From NCBI GenBank assembly GCA_963704535.1, contig OY969916.1, positions 7,688,001 through 7,752,000 of the forward strand: a stretch of DNA of 64,000 nucleotides. The letters run 5' to 3'. Each line of letters opens with the position of its first letter. The stretch's first letter is position 1. The stretch is from G963704535 sp963704535. Its GTDB lineage: Bacteria > Chloroflexota > Chloroflexia > Chloroflexales > Roseiflexaceae. Made by a program: the position numbers and the translations under genes. This document shows positions 7,402-14,223 of the stretch, piece by piece. A model generated the notes under the pieces. The model had not been told where the DNA came from. It worked only from the letters and a program-made list of their open reading frames with translations, and made no database searches.

Positions 7402-9384
7402 GGGCGGGGAGCGCGGCCAGAAATGCTCTTTGGTCAGCCCATACAGCTTCATCTTGCGCCACAGCGTCGCCCGGCTGATCCCCAGCCGCTCGGCGGCGTG
7501 CCCCAGGTGGCCAGCCGCCTCGCGCCCGGCCCGCAGGATGGCCTCGCGCTCGGCCGCCGCGTGCCGGTCGTAGAGCCGCATTTGCGGCGCCGGCAGTGCC
7601 CCGCCGGCCGGGAGCGCCTGGGCGATCGATGCCGGAAGGTCGGTCAGGGCCAGCACGCTCTTCTCGGTGGTGTGCAGCAGCCGCTCCAGGGTCGCTTCAA
7701 GCTCGCGCACATTGCCGGGCCAGCCGTAGGCGCGCAGTGCCATCAGGGCATCGGGGGCGAACAGCACCTGTTTGCCCATGCGCCGGCACATCGCCGCCAG
7801 CATCTGGTCGAGCAGGAGCAGCACATCGTCGCCGCGCGCCCGCAGCGGCGGCATGTCGATCTTCAAGACGCTCAGGCGGTAGAATAGCTCGGCCCGAAAG
7901 CGACCCTCGCAGACATCACGCTCCAGGTCGCGGTTGGTCGTGGCGATGATCCGCACATCGACCGGCACGACCCGACGCCCGCCGGTGCGAATCAGGTGTT
8001 GTGTCTCGACGACCCGCAGCAGGCTGGTCTGGGCCTCGACCGTCAGCGCACTGATCTCTTCCAGCAGCAGGGTGCCGCCCTGGGCCAGCTCCAGCCGGCC
8101 GGGGCGACCCTCGGCCCGGCCGGCCTGGCCGCCCTCGTAGCCCAGCAGCTCGCCCATCAGCAGCGCGCGGGGCGTGGCGGCACAGTTGAGCGCGACGAAC
8201 GGCCCATCGGCGCGGGCGCTGGCCGTGTGGATGGCGTGCGCCAGCAGCTCCTTGCCCACGCCGGTCTCGCCCTGGAGCAGGATCGGCGCCTGCGAGTTGG
8301 CGGCGATCCGGGCGTGGCGCACCGCCGCCTGCATCACCGAGCTTTCGCCCACGATGTCGGCGAAGGTGAAGCGCGCCTGCGCCCCGACCAGCCGCTGCAC
8401 CAGGCGATGGACGCTCTCGGCCGGGCGCAGCGTGATCAGCGCACCGAGGTAGCGCCGGCTGCGATCCCACACCGGCCGTACGCTGCACAGCACCTCGGCC
8501 GGGCCCTTGCGCCCGGCGAACAGCATCTCCTGGTCATTGATCTCGCGGCGCTGCTCCAGCGCCGGGCGCAGCGCCGCCGGCAGCTCAAGCAGCTCGTCCA
8601 GCGGGCGCCCGGCGGCGCCGCGCGGCGAGAGCCCCAGCATCTGGCCGGCGCGCGAGTTGATCTTGCTGAGCCGGCCCTGGGCGTCCAGAAAGATCAGCCC
8701 TTCGCTCATGGCCTCGATCGCCGCATTGAGTTCGGCCAAGTGCTCATTGGTCTCGGCCAGCAGTAGATTATTACGCACCTGGGCGTGGATCGCCTGGGCC
8801 GCCGCGATCACCATGCCGAGGGTGTGTGGGTGAGCCGCCGGGCTGCGCCCCAGCACGCCCAGCACGCCCATCGCCTGGCCCGCGACATCGAATAGCGGCG
8901 CCGCCGAGCAGGCGAGTTGGTGGTAGCGGGCACAGAAGTGCTCGGCGCCGTGGGTCTGCCAGGGTAGGGCCTCGTGCAGCGCCAGGTTGAGCGCGATCGT
9001 GCCGACGACCTCTTCGCGCCAACTCGCCCCGCGCCCCAGCCCGGAGGAGCGGATCGCCTCCAAGATCTCGGCGTCGCCGATGATCTCGATCGCCGTCAGC
9101 TCCGCGTCGGCCAGCAGCACCGCAAAGCCCGACCCCTCGACGAACTGGTAGAGGTCCTCCATATACGGTCGCGCCAGCGCGATCAGCACCTCATCGGCCG
9201 CATCCTGCGCCGGCATCGCATCCTTGGCCACGCCACGGCCCGCGCCTGCCGGGTCGAGGCCCGTCGCCGCACAACGGCGCCACGAGCGCAGGATCGGCGG
9301 CGCGATCGCCGTCGCCTCGCAGCGGCCGGTCGCCTGGAAGCCCTCCCAAGCCTGGAGGGTGCTATCGGAAGAGGTTGGTATCAT
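7399..9384 (-). CDS. DhaR/AcoR-type transcriptional activator lacking the sigma54-contact motif
   Basis: 661 aa: N-terminal GAF-like sensor (about 60-200), PAS domain (about 220-320), AAA+ domain (about 345-570) and a Fis-type helix-turn-helix (AAERLGISRATLWRKMKLYG) at the C-terminus. Walker A is QGETGVGKE and Walker B is GGTLLLEEI, so ATP binding looks possible. The loop where sigma54 activators carry GAFTGA reads GELLGYEGGQAGRAEGRPGR instead. Loss of GAFTGA is known for activators that work with sigma70, such as E. coli DhaR. It lies next to glpF-dhaKL and is read in the same direction, so control of that cluster is likely. The start (9384) has a weak ribosome site. Confidence 0.85.
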   Translation of the reverse strand: MIPTSSDSTLQAWEGFQATGRCEATAIAPPILRSWRRCAATGLDPAGAGRGVAKDAMPAQDAADEVLIALARPYMEDLYQFVEGSGFAVLLADAELTAIEIIGDAEILEAIRSSGLGRGASWREEVVGTIALNLALHEALPWQTHGAEHFCARYHQLACSAAPLFDVAGQAMGVLGVLGRSPAAHPHTLGMVIAAAQAIHAQVRNNLLLAETNEHLAELNAAIEAMSEGLIFLDAQGRLSKINSRAGQMLGLSPRGAAGRPLDELLELPAALRPALEQRREINDQEMLFAGRKGPAEVLCSVRPVWDRSRRYLGALITLRPAESVHRLVQRLVGAQARFTFADIVGESSVMQAAVRHARIAANSQAPILLQGETGVGKELLAHAIHTASARADGPFVALNCAATPRALLMGELLGYEGGQAGRAEGRPGRLELAQGGTLLLEEISALTVEAQTSLLRVVETQHLIRTGGRRVVPVDVRIIATTNRDLERDVCEGRFRAELFYRLSVLKIDMPPLRARGDDVLLLLDQMLAAMCRRMGKQVLFAPDALMALRAYGWPGNVRELEATLERLLHTTEKSVLALTDLPASIAQALPAGGALPAPQMRLYDRHAAAEREAILRAGREAAGHLGHAAERLGISRATLWRKMKLYGLTKEHFWPRSPP

Positions 9385-9394
9385 ACCGATCTGG

Positions 9395-9437
9395 GAAAAA
9401 AGGGGGTTTGAGGGGCAGCCCCCTCAGTCTCCCCCAT
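9395..9437. repeat. Partial MITE-G copy
   Basis: GGGGTTTGAGGGGC/GCCCCCTC hairpin core only, upstream of the regulator gene. Both MITE ends are missing. Confidence 0.6.
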
Positions 9438-9551
9438 CCACACTCATGTGCGCCAATTATAGATCACTGGGAAAGAGTATGGATGACGGAGGGTGTCCGT
9501 CGAAGTTTTGCTTGCGGCGATTGAAATCGCACTTGGGGGCGTACCGCCGTC

Positions 9552-9596
9552 GTCCACCTGGGTGGACAGAGACATCGCGCGTCCACGCAGGTGGAC
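9552..9596. promoter_or_regulatory. Two GTCCAC-N4-GTGGAC dyads (possible enhancer/operator sites)
   Basis: Perfect 16-bp dyads at 9552-9567 and 9581-9596, centres 29 bp apart, about 60-100 bp upstream of the sigma54-like promoter at 9656. Tandem dyads at this distance are the usual arrangement for an enhancer-binding activator. They could equally be repressor sites for the divergent regulator gene. Confidence 0.5.
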
Positions 9597-9655
9597 GGCC
9601 AGCCGCAGGCTCATCAGGCGCGGTTTCAACCGCCGGCTTGATTGTTTCTCCCGTT

Positions 9656-9670
9656 TGGCACACCCCTTGC
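9656..9670 (+). promoter_or_regulatory. Sigma54-like -24/-12 promoter
   Basis: TGGCAC-N5-TTGC with exact GG-GC spacing (TGGCAC 9656-9661, TTGC 9667-9670), followed by T. It points toward the gene at 9827, with a MITE-G copy (9700-9812) lying in what would be the leader. Sigma54 is not generally expected in this group, so this may be chance. Confidence 0.45.
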
Positions 9671-9699
9671 TATATACGCATCTGTAACCGTCATACAAA

Positions 9700-9812
9700 G
9701 ACAAGGTTCTTTGGAGCTTTACAATTCTGGAAAAAAGGGGTTTGAGGGGGCTGCCCCCTCAGTCTCCCCACCCCACATTGTAAAGGCGAATGTCGCCCTC
9801 CGAAACCTTGCC
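9700..9812. mobile_element. MITE-G, full-length copy 2
   Basis: Ends GACAAGGTTCTTTGGAGC and CCGAAACCTTGCC match copy 1 in reverse orientation. Central TTTGAGGG/CCCTCAG hairpin. It ends just before the ribosome site of the 9827 gene. Confidence 0.8.
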
Positions 9813-9826
9813 AAAGGAGTAGCATT

Positions 9827-10834
9827 ATGAGCACCATCTTTGGAGTGTTCGATGACCCAATCGCCGCGCGGCGCGCGGTGGACCAACTGCGCAGCAGCAG
9901 CCTGAAGATTGACGATGTCTCGATCGTCTCGCGGGCGACCGCCAGTGGCGAGCCGATCAGTGGCGACGAGGACGTTTCGGCCGGCGAGGGCGCGGCGGTC
10001 GGCGCAGTCTGGGGCGGCCTGGTCGGCCTGGCGGCGCTGCTTATTCCCGGCATCGGGCCGTTCATCGCCTTTGGCGCGCTGGGCGCGGCCCTGACCGGCG
10101 CTGTTACCGGGGCGATCGTGGGCGGCATCACGGCGGCGCTGGTCGACTTCAGCGGTATCCCCGAGGCGGAGGCGCGCGGCTACGAGGACATGGTTCGCGA
10201 GGGCAAGACCCTGGTGGCCGTCAAGACGCCGGCCGAGTACGCCCCCGAGGTTCGCCGGTTGCTGAACACCGCCGGTGCCGACTCGATCCGCGGCGACGAG
10301 CCCGGCACGGTCGGCACGATCACCGGCACCCGCCCGCCGGTCGCCGTGGCCATGTACGACGAGCACGGCCGGCGCGTGGACCAGGAGGTTGAGGTCGGCA
10401 GTACACTGCCCGGCAGTAGTAGCACCACCGCTGGCGCAGCCACCAGCAGCGGCACCGCTCCGCACGGCACCCAGGACCTGCCCACGAGCGGCACCGGCGG
10501 CGCCTACACGACCACCGGCACCAACACCAGCGACCGCGGCCTCCAGGACCTGCCGTCGTCCAGCAGCACGGTCGACGCTACCACCGCTGGCGACTACATG
10601 GGCCGCAGCACGACCGGCACCCCCCCCGCGATCGACAGCCGCAAAGGCCAGCCCGAGACTTGGACCAGCGGCGAAGTCGTCGGCGAGGGCCAGGGCAGCG
10701 GGCCGCGCAAGGACACCGGCGCCTACGATGCCGACCAGTGGGTCGGCGAGGGCCAGGGCAGCCACACCACGCCGTCGAAGAACCCGCCGGTCAAGCGTGA
10801 CATCGACGACCTAGACGAGACCAAGCCGTTGTAG
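9827..10834 (+). CDS. General-stress (YflT/GS17M-like) protein with glycine-zipper membrane segment and disordered tail
   Basis: 335 aa. Residues 1-45 (STIFGVFDDPIAARRAVDQL) resemble the start of general stress protein 17M-like domains. Residues about 55-105 are a Gly/Ala-rich hydrophobic hairpin (GAVWGGLVGLAALLIPGIGP), as in glycine-zipper membrane proteins. A short soluble part follows (EGKTLVAVKTPAEYAPEVRR). From about 160 on the chain is Ser/Thr/Gly/Pro-rich and probably disordered, with two VGEGQGS repeats near the end. AAAGGAG precedes the ATG. The role is probably stress-related, inferred only from the family. The candidate sigma54-like promoter lies 160 bp upstream. Confidence 0.65.
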   Translation: MSTIFGVFDDPIAARRAVDQLRSSSLKIDDVSIVSRATASGEPISGDEDVSAGEGAAVGAVWGGLVGLAALLIPGIGPFIAFGALGAALTGAVTGAIVGGITAALVDFSGIPEAEARGYEDMVREGKTLVAVKTPAEYAPEVRRLLNTAGADSIRGDEPGTVGTITGTRPPVAVAMYDEHGRRVDQEVEVGSTLPGSSSTTAGAATSSGTAPHGTQDLPTSGTGGAYTTTGTNTSDRGLQDLPSSSSTVDATTAGDYMGRSTTGTPPAIDSRKGQPETWTSGEVVGEGQGSGPRKDTGAYDADQWVGEGQGSHTTPSKNPPVKRDIDDLDETKPL

Positions 10835-10845
10835 GGTTGATTGTA

Positions 10846-10980
10846 TGATGCGTGAAACGTGAAACGTGATGCGTGATGCGTCCTCACGTTTCACGTTTCG
10901 GGTCGATATACGGCGGAAGGAGCGGAACGACCTCGTGTCATATTCCGCTCCTTCCGTCGTTCCGTCGTTCCGCGTTCCCA
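10846..10980. repeat. CGTGAAA palindrome followed by a GGAACGA/TTCCGTCG palindrome
   Basis: CGTGAAA heptamers (10846-10875) face CACGTTT words (10884-10905). A second pair, GGAAGGAGCGGAACGACC (10913-10932) and CGTTCCGT words (10948-10980), follows. They fill the spacer before the ATPase promoter. Confidence 0.75.
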
Positions 10981-10994
10981 TCGTATGGACGCCG

Positions 10995-11023
10995 TTGCGA
11001 GGCCAGGGCCGCTGTGATATACT
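10995..11023 (+). promoter_or_regulatory. Sigma70 promoter of the AAA+ ATPase gene
   Basis: TTGCGA (10995-11000), 17 nt, TATACT (11018-11023), 43 nt before the ATG. Confidence 0.7.
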
Positions 11024-11066
11024 GCGATTCCGAACCTCGCAAAACGCTAGCATACTGGAGCCCGAT

Positions 11067-12371
11067 ATGCAGCCACTCACATCCGTCAAACTCAGCGACC
11101 CCGCCGCGCCGACCGGCCCCCAGCTTCCGACGCGCCCGCGCAGCGTCGAAGAAAGCGGCCTCTCGCTCTCCTACATCTCCGACTTGGTGCTGCGCGCCAT
11201 GTACCTGATCGGCGAGATGACCGGCCAGCAGATCGTCGAGACGCTACACCTGCCGTACGAGAACGTGATCGACCAGGCGATCGCCTACTTGCGGCGCGAG
11301 CAGATGTGCGAGATCAAAGGCTCCGGCGGTCTGGGCGAGAAAGCCTACCGCTACCAGGCCACCAGCAAAGGGATCGAACGCGCCAAAGAGGTCGGCGAGC
11401 GCTCGCAGTATATGGGCCCTGCGCCGGTGCCGCTGCGCGCCTACTCCGAGCTGATGAAGCAACAGAGTACCCAGGGACTGATCATCACCGAGGAGAACAT
11501 TCGCCAAGCCTTCTCGCACCTGGTGATCGGCGACGGGCTGCTCCAGCAACTCGGCCCGGCGATCAACTCCGGACGCTCGATCTTCCTATTCGGCCACGCC
11601 GGCAACGGCAAGACCAGCATCGCCGAAGCCGTCTCCAAGCTCATGTCCGACGCCGTCCTGATCCCCTACGCCGTGATCGTCGACGGCCAGGTGATCCGCG
11701 TCTTCGACCCCATCCACCACGACCAAGTCCCAGTCCCGCGCGACCAGGAGATGCTCTACGACCGGCGCTGGTTGCTCTCCAAGCGGCCGGTGGTCGTGGC
11801 TGGCGGCGAACTCAACATGGCCTCGCTCGACCTGGTCTACGACGACTACAGCAAATACTACGAGGCGCCGCTCCAGATGAAAGCCAACGGCGGCCTGTTC
11901 CTGATCGACGACTTCGGTCGCCAGCAAATGCGCCCGCGCGACCTGCTGAACCGCTGGATCGTCCCGCTGGAGAAGCGCGTCGACTACCTGACGCTGCACA
12001 CCGGCAAGAAAATCGAGGTGCCCTTCGACCAGCTGATCATCTTCTCGACCAACATCGAGCCCAAGCAGTTGGTCGATGAAGCGTTCCTGCGCCGCATTCG
12101 CTACAAAGTCGAGGTCGGCAACCCCGCGCCGGCCGAGTACCGCGAGATCATGCGCCGGATCTGCAAATTCAAGGGCGTGCCCTACAGCGACGACGGGCTG
12201 CGCTTCCTGCTTGAGCAGGAGTACGTCAAACGCCAGATCGAGCTGCGCGCCTGCCACCCGCGCGACCTGATCGACCAACTGATCGACATCGCCCGCTTCA
12301 CCCGCACCCAGCCGACCATGTCGCGCGAGCTGCTATCGGCGGCCTGCCGGTCCTACTTCGTTGACGTGTGA
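11067..12371 (+). CDS. AAA+ ATPase with N-terminal winged-helix, next to Ro60
   Basis: 434 aa. Residues about 30-115 look like a winged helix (ISDLVLRAMYLIGEMTGQQI, then YENVIDQAIAYLRRE). Then an AAA+ module: Walker A FGHAGNGKTS (about 174-183), Walker B GLFLIDDFGR (about 278-287), sensor-1 IIFSTNIEP and a C-terminal helical lid. The ATG at 11067 has TGGAG upstream; a longer frame to 10866 would only translate repeats. The protein is probably a cytosolic MoxR-like or regulatory ATPase. It opens the island that holds the Y RNAs and Ro60. A link to RNA handling is inferred from position only. A hairpin terminator follows. Confidence 0.75.
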   Translation: MQPLTSVKLSDPAAPTGPQLPTRPRSVEESGLSLSYISDLVLRAMYLIGEMTGQQIVETLHLPYENVIDQAIAYLRREQMCEIKGSGGLGEKAYRYQATSKGIERAKEVGERSQYMGPAPVPLRAYSELMKQQSTQGLIITEENIRQAFSHLVIGDGLLQQLGPAINSGRSIFLFGHAGNGKTSIAEAVSKLMSDAVLIPYAVIVDGQVIRVFDPIHHDQVPVPRDQEMLYDRRWLLSKRPVVVAGGELNMASLDLVYDDYSKYYEAPLQMKANGGLFLIDDFGRQQMRPRDLLNRWIVPLEKRVDYLTLHTGKKIEVPFDQLIIFSTNIEPKQLVDEAFLRRIRYKVEVGNPAPAEYREIMRRICKFKGVPYSDDGLRFLLEQEYVKRQIELRACHPRDLIDQLIDIARFTRTQPTMSRELLSAACRSYFVDV

Positions 12372-12392
12372 TCGGGCCGGCGAACCAGGAAC

Positions 12393-12442
12393 TGACGAGG
12401 GACGAACGACCGCATACGGCGATTGTTCGTCCCTCGTCGTTT
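12393..12442 (+). terminator. Hairpin after the ATPase gene
   Basis: Arms TGACGAGGGACGAAC (12393-12407) and GTTCGTCCCTCGTCG (12425-12439), then TTTA. Strong stem with a short T run. Confidence 0.6.
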
Positions 12443-12606
12443 AGTATGATCAGATTGCTCCGGTTCCGTCGTTCCTCGCGCGGCTGCGGGCGGCGCTGTG
12501 GCGTGGTCGGCGGTAAGCCTCTCAGGTGCCGCGATAGTAGCGCGCAGGTTGAACCTTACTGATCTACAGAGAGCTAAAAAAGACCAATAAAGAATAAAAT
12601 GACCTA

Positions 12607-12635
12607 TTGACAATCAAGGAGAGCCGTGCTATACT
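12607..12635 (+). promoter_or_regulatory. Near-consensus sigma70 promoter
   Basis: TTGACA (12607-12612), 17 nt, TATACT (12630-12635). It could drive the 72-aa gene and the Y RNA/Ro60 segment. MITE-H lies in the predicted leader. Confidence 0.75.
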
Positions 12636-12694
12636 CCAGGCACTCCGGCAGAACACGCCGGACGGCATCGATAAAGATAGTAGAGCATCCCGAG

Positions 12695-12838
12695 GCTGGC
12701 CTCGGCCTTCGGCAGAGTGGTACTTTTCCTTCCTTTTCTCGACGATTTTTGGCCCGGCTGGGCCAAAAATCGTCGAGAAAAAAGACAGACAGAGTACCTT
12801 GCTGCCGCAGGCAAGAGCGGCATCACGGACGCCACCGC
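12695..12838. mobile_element. MITE-H, copy 1
   Basis: Nested inverted repeat. The core runs GTAC to GTAC (12720-12797) with TCTCGACGATTTTTGGCCC against its complement. The right flank reads GCTGCCGCAGGCAAGAGCGG and on to GCCACCGC, matching the left flanks of copies 2 and 3. It ends 38 nt before the 12876 gene. Confidence 0.8.
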
Positions 12839-12875
12839 ATCACCCTGCAAAAGAAGATCGCGAAAGGAGACGGCG

Positions 12876-13094
12876 ATGCACGCAACCGAGAAGACCCACC
12901 TGCACATCCGCTTCGCCGGGCGCAGCGAGGACCTGGAACTGGCGGCGCTGGGGCTGCGGCCCGAGGCGACCGACGCCGAACTGCGCGCCGCGCTGGCCCA
13001 GCGCTACGACTGCGCCGTCGCCGACCTCCAGGACTACATCGTCGTGCGCGAGCCGCAGGCGATCATCGTTCGGCCGCTGGCGTTCTACGGGTAG
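12876..13094 (+). CDS. 72-aa protein, possibly ubiquitin-like beta-grasp
   Basis: Starts at the ATG at 12876 with AAAGGAGACGGCG upstream. The order of segments is strand-like THLHIRFAG, helix-like TDAELRAALAQRYDCAVADL, strand-like YIVVREPQAIIVRP. That pattern and the length resemble ubiquitin-like or RNA/partner-binding beta-grasp folds, but there is no recognisable family motif. It ends RPLAFYG, with no di-Gly tail. It lies between the AAA+ ATPase and the Y RNAs, so it may belong to the same system. Function unknown. Confidence 0.7.
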   Translation: MHATEKTHLHIRFAGRSEDLELAALGLRPEATDAELRAALAQRYDCAVADLQDYIVVREPQAIIVRPLAFYG

Positions 13095-13100
13095 GCATAG

Positions 13101-13204
13101 TGGTCGAGCCGAGGGGCGGCCACAGGGGATGGTGGTCGAGCCGAGGGGCGGCCACAGGGGATGGTGGTCGAGCCGAGGGGCGGCCCCTCCGTGGCCGCCT
13201 TACA
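13101..13204. repeat. 32-bp tandem repeat, three copies
   Basis: Units start at 13101, 13133 and 13165 with TGGTCGAGCCGAGGGGCGGC followed by CACAGGGGATGG. The last unit diverges into CCCCTCCGTGGCCGCC, the word used in the 24244, 39014 and 58273 repeats. Confidence 0.85.
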
Positions 13205-13223
13205 GGGGCTGCACACGGTTGGT

Positions 13224-13366
13224 TCAAGAGCGTACTCTTACATTGATAGCTTACACGCCTGTCAAGCGCGAAGTCGCGGGTTCGATTCCCGCCCCCGGCT
13301 CCACGGGCCGGGGTAGTTCAGTGGTAGAACGCGAAAAACAGCTTTCAGAACTCGTACGCTCTTTAC
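13224..13366 (+). ncRNA. Predicted bacterial Y RNA 1 with a circularly permuted tRNA-like module
   Basis: Outer stem: AAGAGCGTAC (13226-13235) pairs perfectly with GTACGCTCTT (13354-13363). Next come an internal loop (TCTTACATT on the left, AGAACTC on the right) and an inner stem, GATAGCT against AGCTTTC with one T-T mismatch. Inside lies a tRNA in permuted order: an anticodon-like arm CGC-CTGTCAA-GCG (13256-13268), T arm GCGGG-TTCGATT-CCCGC (13276-13292), acceptor CCCCGGC (13293-13299) and GCCGGGG (13307-13313) joined by a loop starting TCCA, and D arm GTTC-AGTGGTA-GAAC (13316-13330). Known bacterial Y RNAs lie beside Ro60 genes and carry a tRNA-like domain. The Ro60 gene starts 850 nt downstream. 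Confidence 0.85.
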
Positions 13367-13375
13367 AATAAGAAA

Positions 13376-13580
13376 CGTTCGGTGGTGGAAAGAAGATTCT
13401 TGAGGGGCGGCCCCTCAAACTCCCCTTTTCAAAACGGGGCGCGGGATGGCAGCAGTCATCAGCCGTCTGAAATCCGCGAGGACACGGCAGGGCCGGATGG
13501 TTACCGGAGCGCTCCACCAATGTTTTTCGGTGGAAAGGGGATTCTTGAGGGGTGGCCCCTCAAACTCCCCCTTTCAAACA
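13376..13580. repeat. Two partial MITE-G copies between Y RNAs 1 and 2
   Basis: Copies at about 13376-13436 and 13518-13580, each with CGGTGG, GGAAAG and the TTGAGGGG/CCCCTCAA hairpin. The 80 bp between them shows no gene or RNA that I can recognise. Confidence 0.75.
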
Positions 13581-13589
13581 GTCTTTTAC

Positions 13590-13638
13590 CGAGCGCGTAC
13601 TCTGATGGCACACGGCCAGCACAACTCGTACGCGCCCC
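13590..13638 (+). ncRNA. Predicted bacterial Y RNA 2 (short form)
   Basis: GCGCGTAC (13593-13600) pairs with GTACGCGC (13628-13635). The internal loop has TCTGA on the left and AACTC on the right. The inner stem TGGC (13606-13609) pairs with GCCA (13615-13618) and closes a 5-nt loop. It shares the GTAC-TC and AACTC-GTAC signature with Y RNAs 1 and 3 but has no tRNA-like module. It may be a minimal Ro60-binding stem. Confidence 0.65.
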
Positions 13639-13650
13639 GAACCTGGCGAC

Positions 13651-13818
13651 AACAAGACGTACTCCGACCGGACCAGCGTACACACGGTAACCTCCTGTAA
13701 AGGAGTTCGGGTTCGACTCCCGGCGCTGGGGCCGCACAGCCCCGACAGGGGCGCGCGTTACGGCGCGCGCTCCACCACCCGCCGCAAGGCGGCGCTGGGC
13801 CAACTCGTACGTCTTGTT
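13651..13818 (+). ncRNA. Predicted bacterial Y RNA 3 with a divergent tRNA-like module
   Basis: The outer stem AACAAGACGTAC (13651-13662) pairs perfectly with GTACGTCTTGTT (13807-13818). The inner stem CCAGCG (13673-13678) pairs with CGCTGG (13793-13798). The module has a hairpin CTCC-TGTAAA-GGAG (13692-13705), a T arm with loop TTCGACT (13707-13723), an acceptor-like stem TGGGGC (13727-13732) against GCCCCG (13739-13744) closed by CGCACA, and a GC-rich hairpin (about 13751-13770) where the D arm would be. Same order as Y RNA 1. The conserved AACTC-GTAC lies at 13803-13810. Confidence 0.8.
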
Positions 13819-13962
13819 TCCACTTGGGGGCGCAGTTCGTTTCGCCGCAGTTTGCGGCGAGGCGATCCTGCGCTCCTTTTGTTTGGGAACAAGTGGGACT
13901 TGGAGAGGGCTTCCCTCCCCAAAACCCCTCCCTTCTACAGATTATTGATAAGGAGGTGACCG

Positions 13963-14223
13963 ATGCTCGAATTTCTTCGTTCGCTAGCCGACGCGCTGGC
14001 AAGCCTGGTCCAGCCGGATGAAGTCGGCGCAGGTAGCCCAGCCGCAGGCGCAGGCAACCCAGCCGCCCGCGCAGCCGGCCCAGCCGCCGAACCCCGCACC
14101 GCCACGCGCCCCCGGCGCGGGCCGACCGGCCCGGAGGCGCGGAGGGGCACAGCCGCAGGGGGTTCACGCCGCCAACACCATCGTTTTCGATCCATCCCGA
14201 ACTGGAGGTGCTGCCATGACTGA
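13963..14223 (+). CDS. Small protein upstream of Ro60, reading frame uncertain
   Basis: An excellent ribosome site (AAGGAGGTGACCG) precedes the ATG at 13963. The protein starts MLEFLRSLADALASLVQPDE, a plausible amphipathic helix. From about residue 23 the composition turns Ala/Gly/Arg-rich. The +1 frame over the same DNA (from 14018) instead gives a natural Gln/Pro linker (AQPQAQATQPPAQPAQPP) and NTIVFDPSRTGGAA leading straight into the Ro60 start. A one-base indel near 14015-14040 would join the two. As read, the frame ends at 14223 and overlaps the Ro60 start by 8 nt, suggesting translational coupling. Function unknown. Confidence 0.5.
   Translation: MLEFLRSLADALASLVQPDEVGAGSPAAGAGNPAARAAGPAAEPRTATRPRRGPTGPEARRGTAAGGSRRQHHRFRSIPNWRCCHD

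Noticed and set aside
7399..9384. Calling the activator a sigma54-dependent enhancer-binding protein
   Set aside because: The GAFTGA loop is replaced by GGQAGRA, so sigma54 contact is unlikely even though the AAA+ and Fis domains are present.
11586..12278. Long open frame on the minus strand opposite the AAA+ ATPase gene
   Set aside because: Shadow of the GC-rich plus-strand gene; no ribosome site and composition typical of an antisense frame.
13256..13330. An ordinary tRNA gene, or two tRNA pseudogenes, in the Y RNA region
   Set aside because: The 3' half precedes the 5' half, the acceptor strands pair with each other across a 7-nt loop, and the whole is enclosed by matching outer stems shared with two neighbours. 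A permuted tRNA-like module in a Y RNA explains all of this better.
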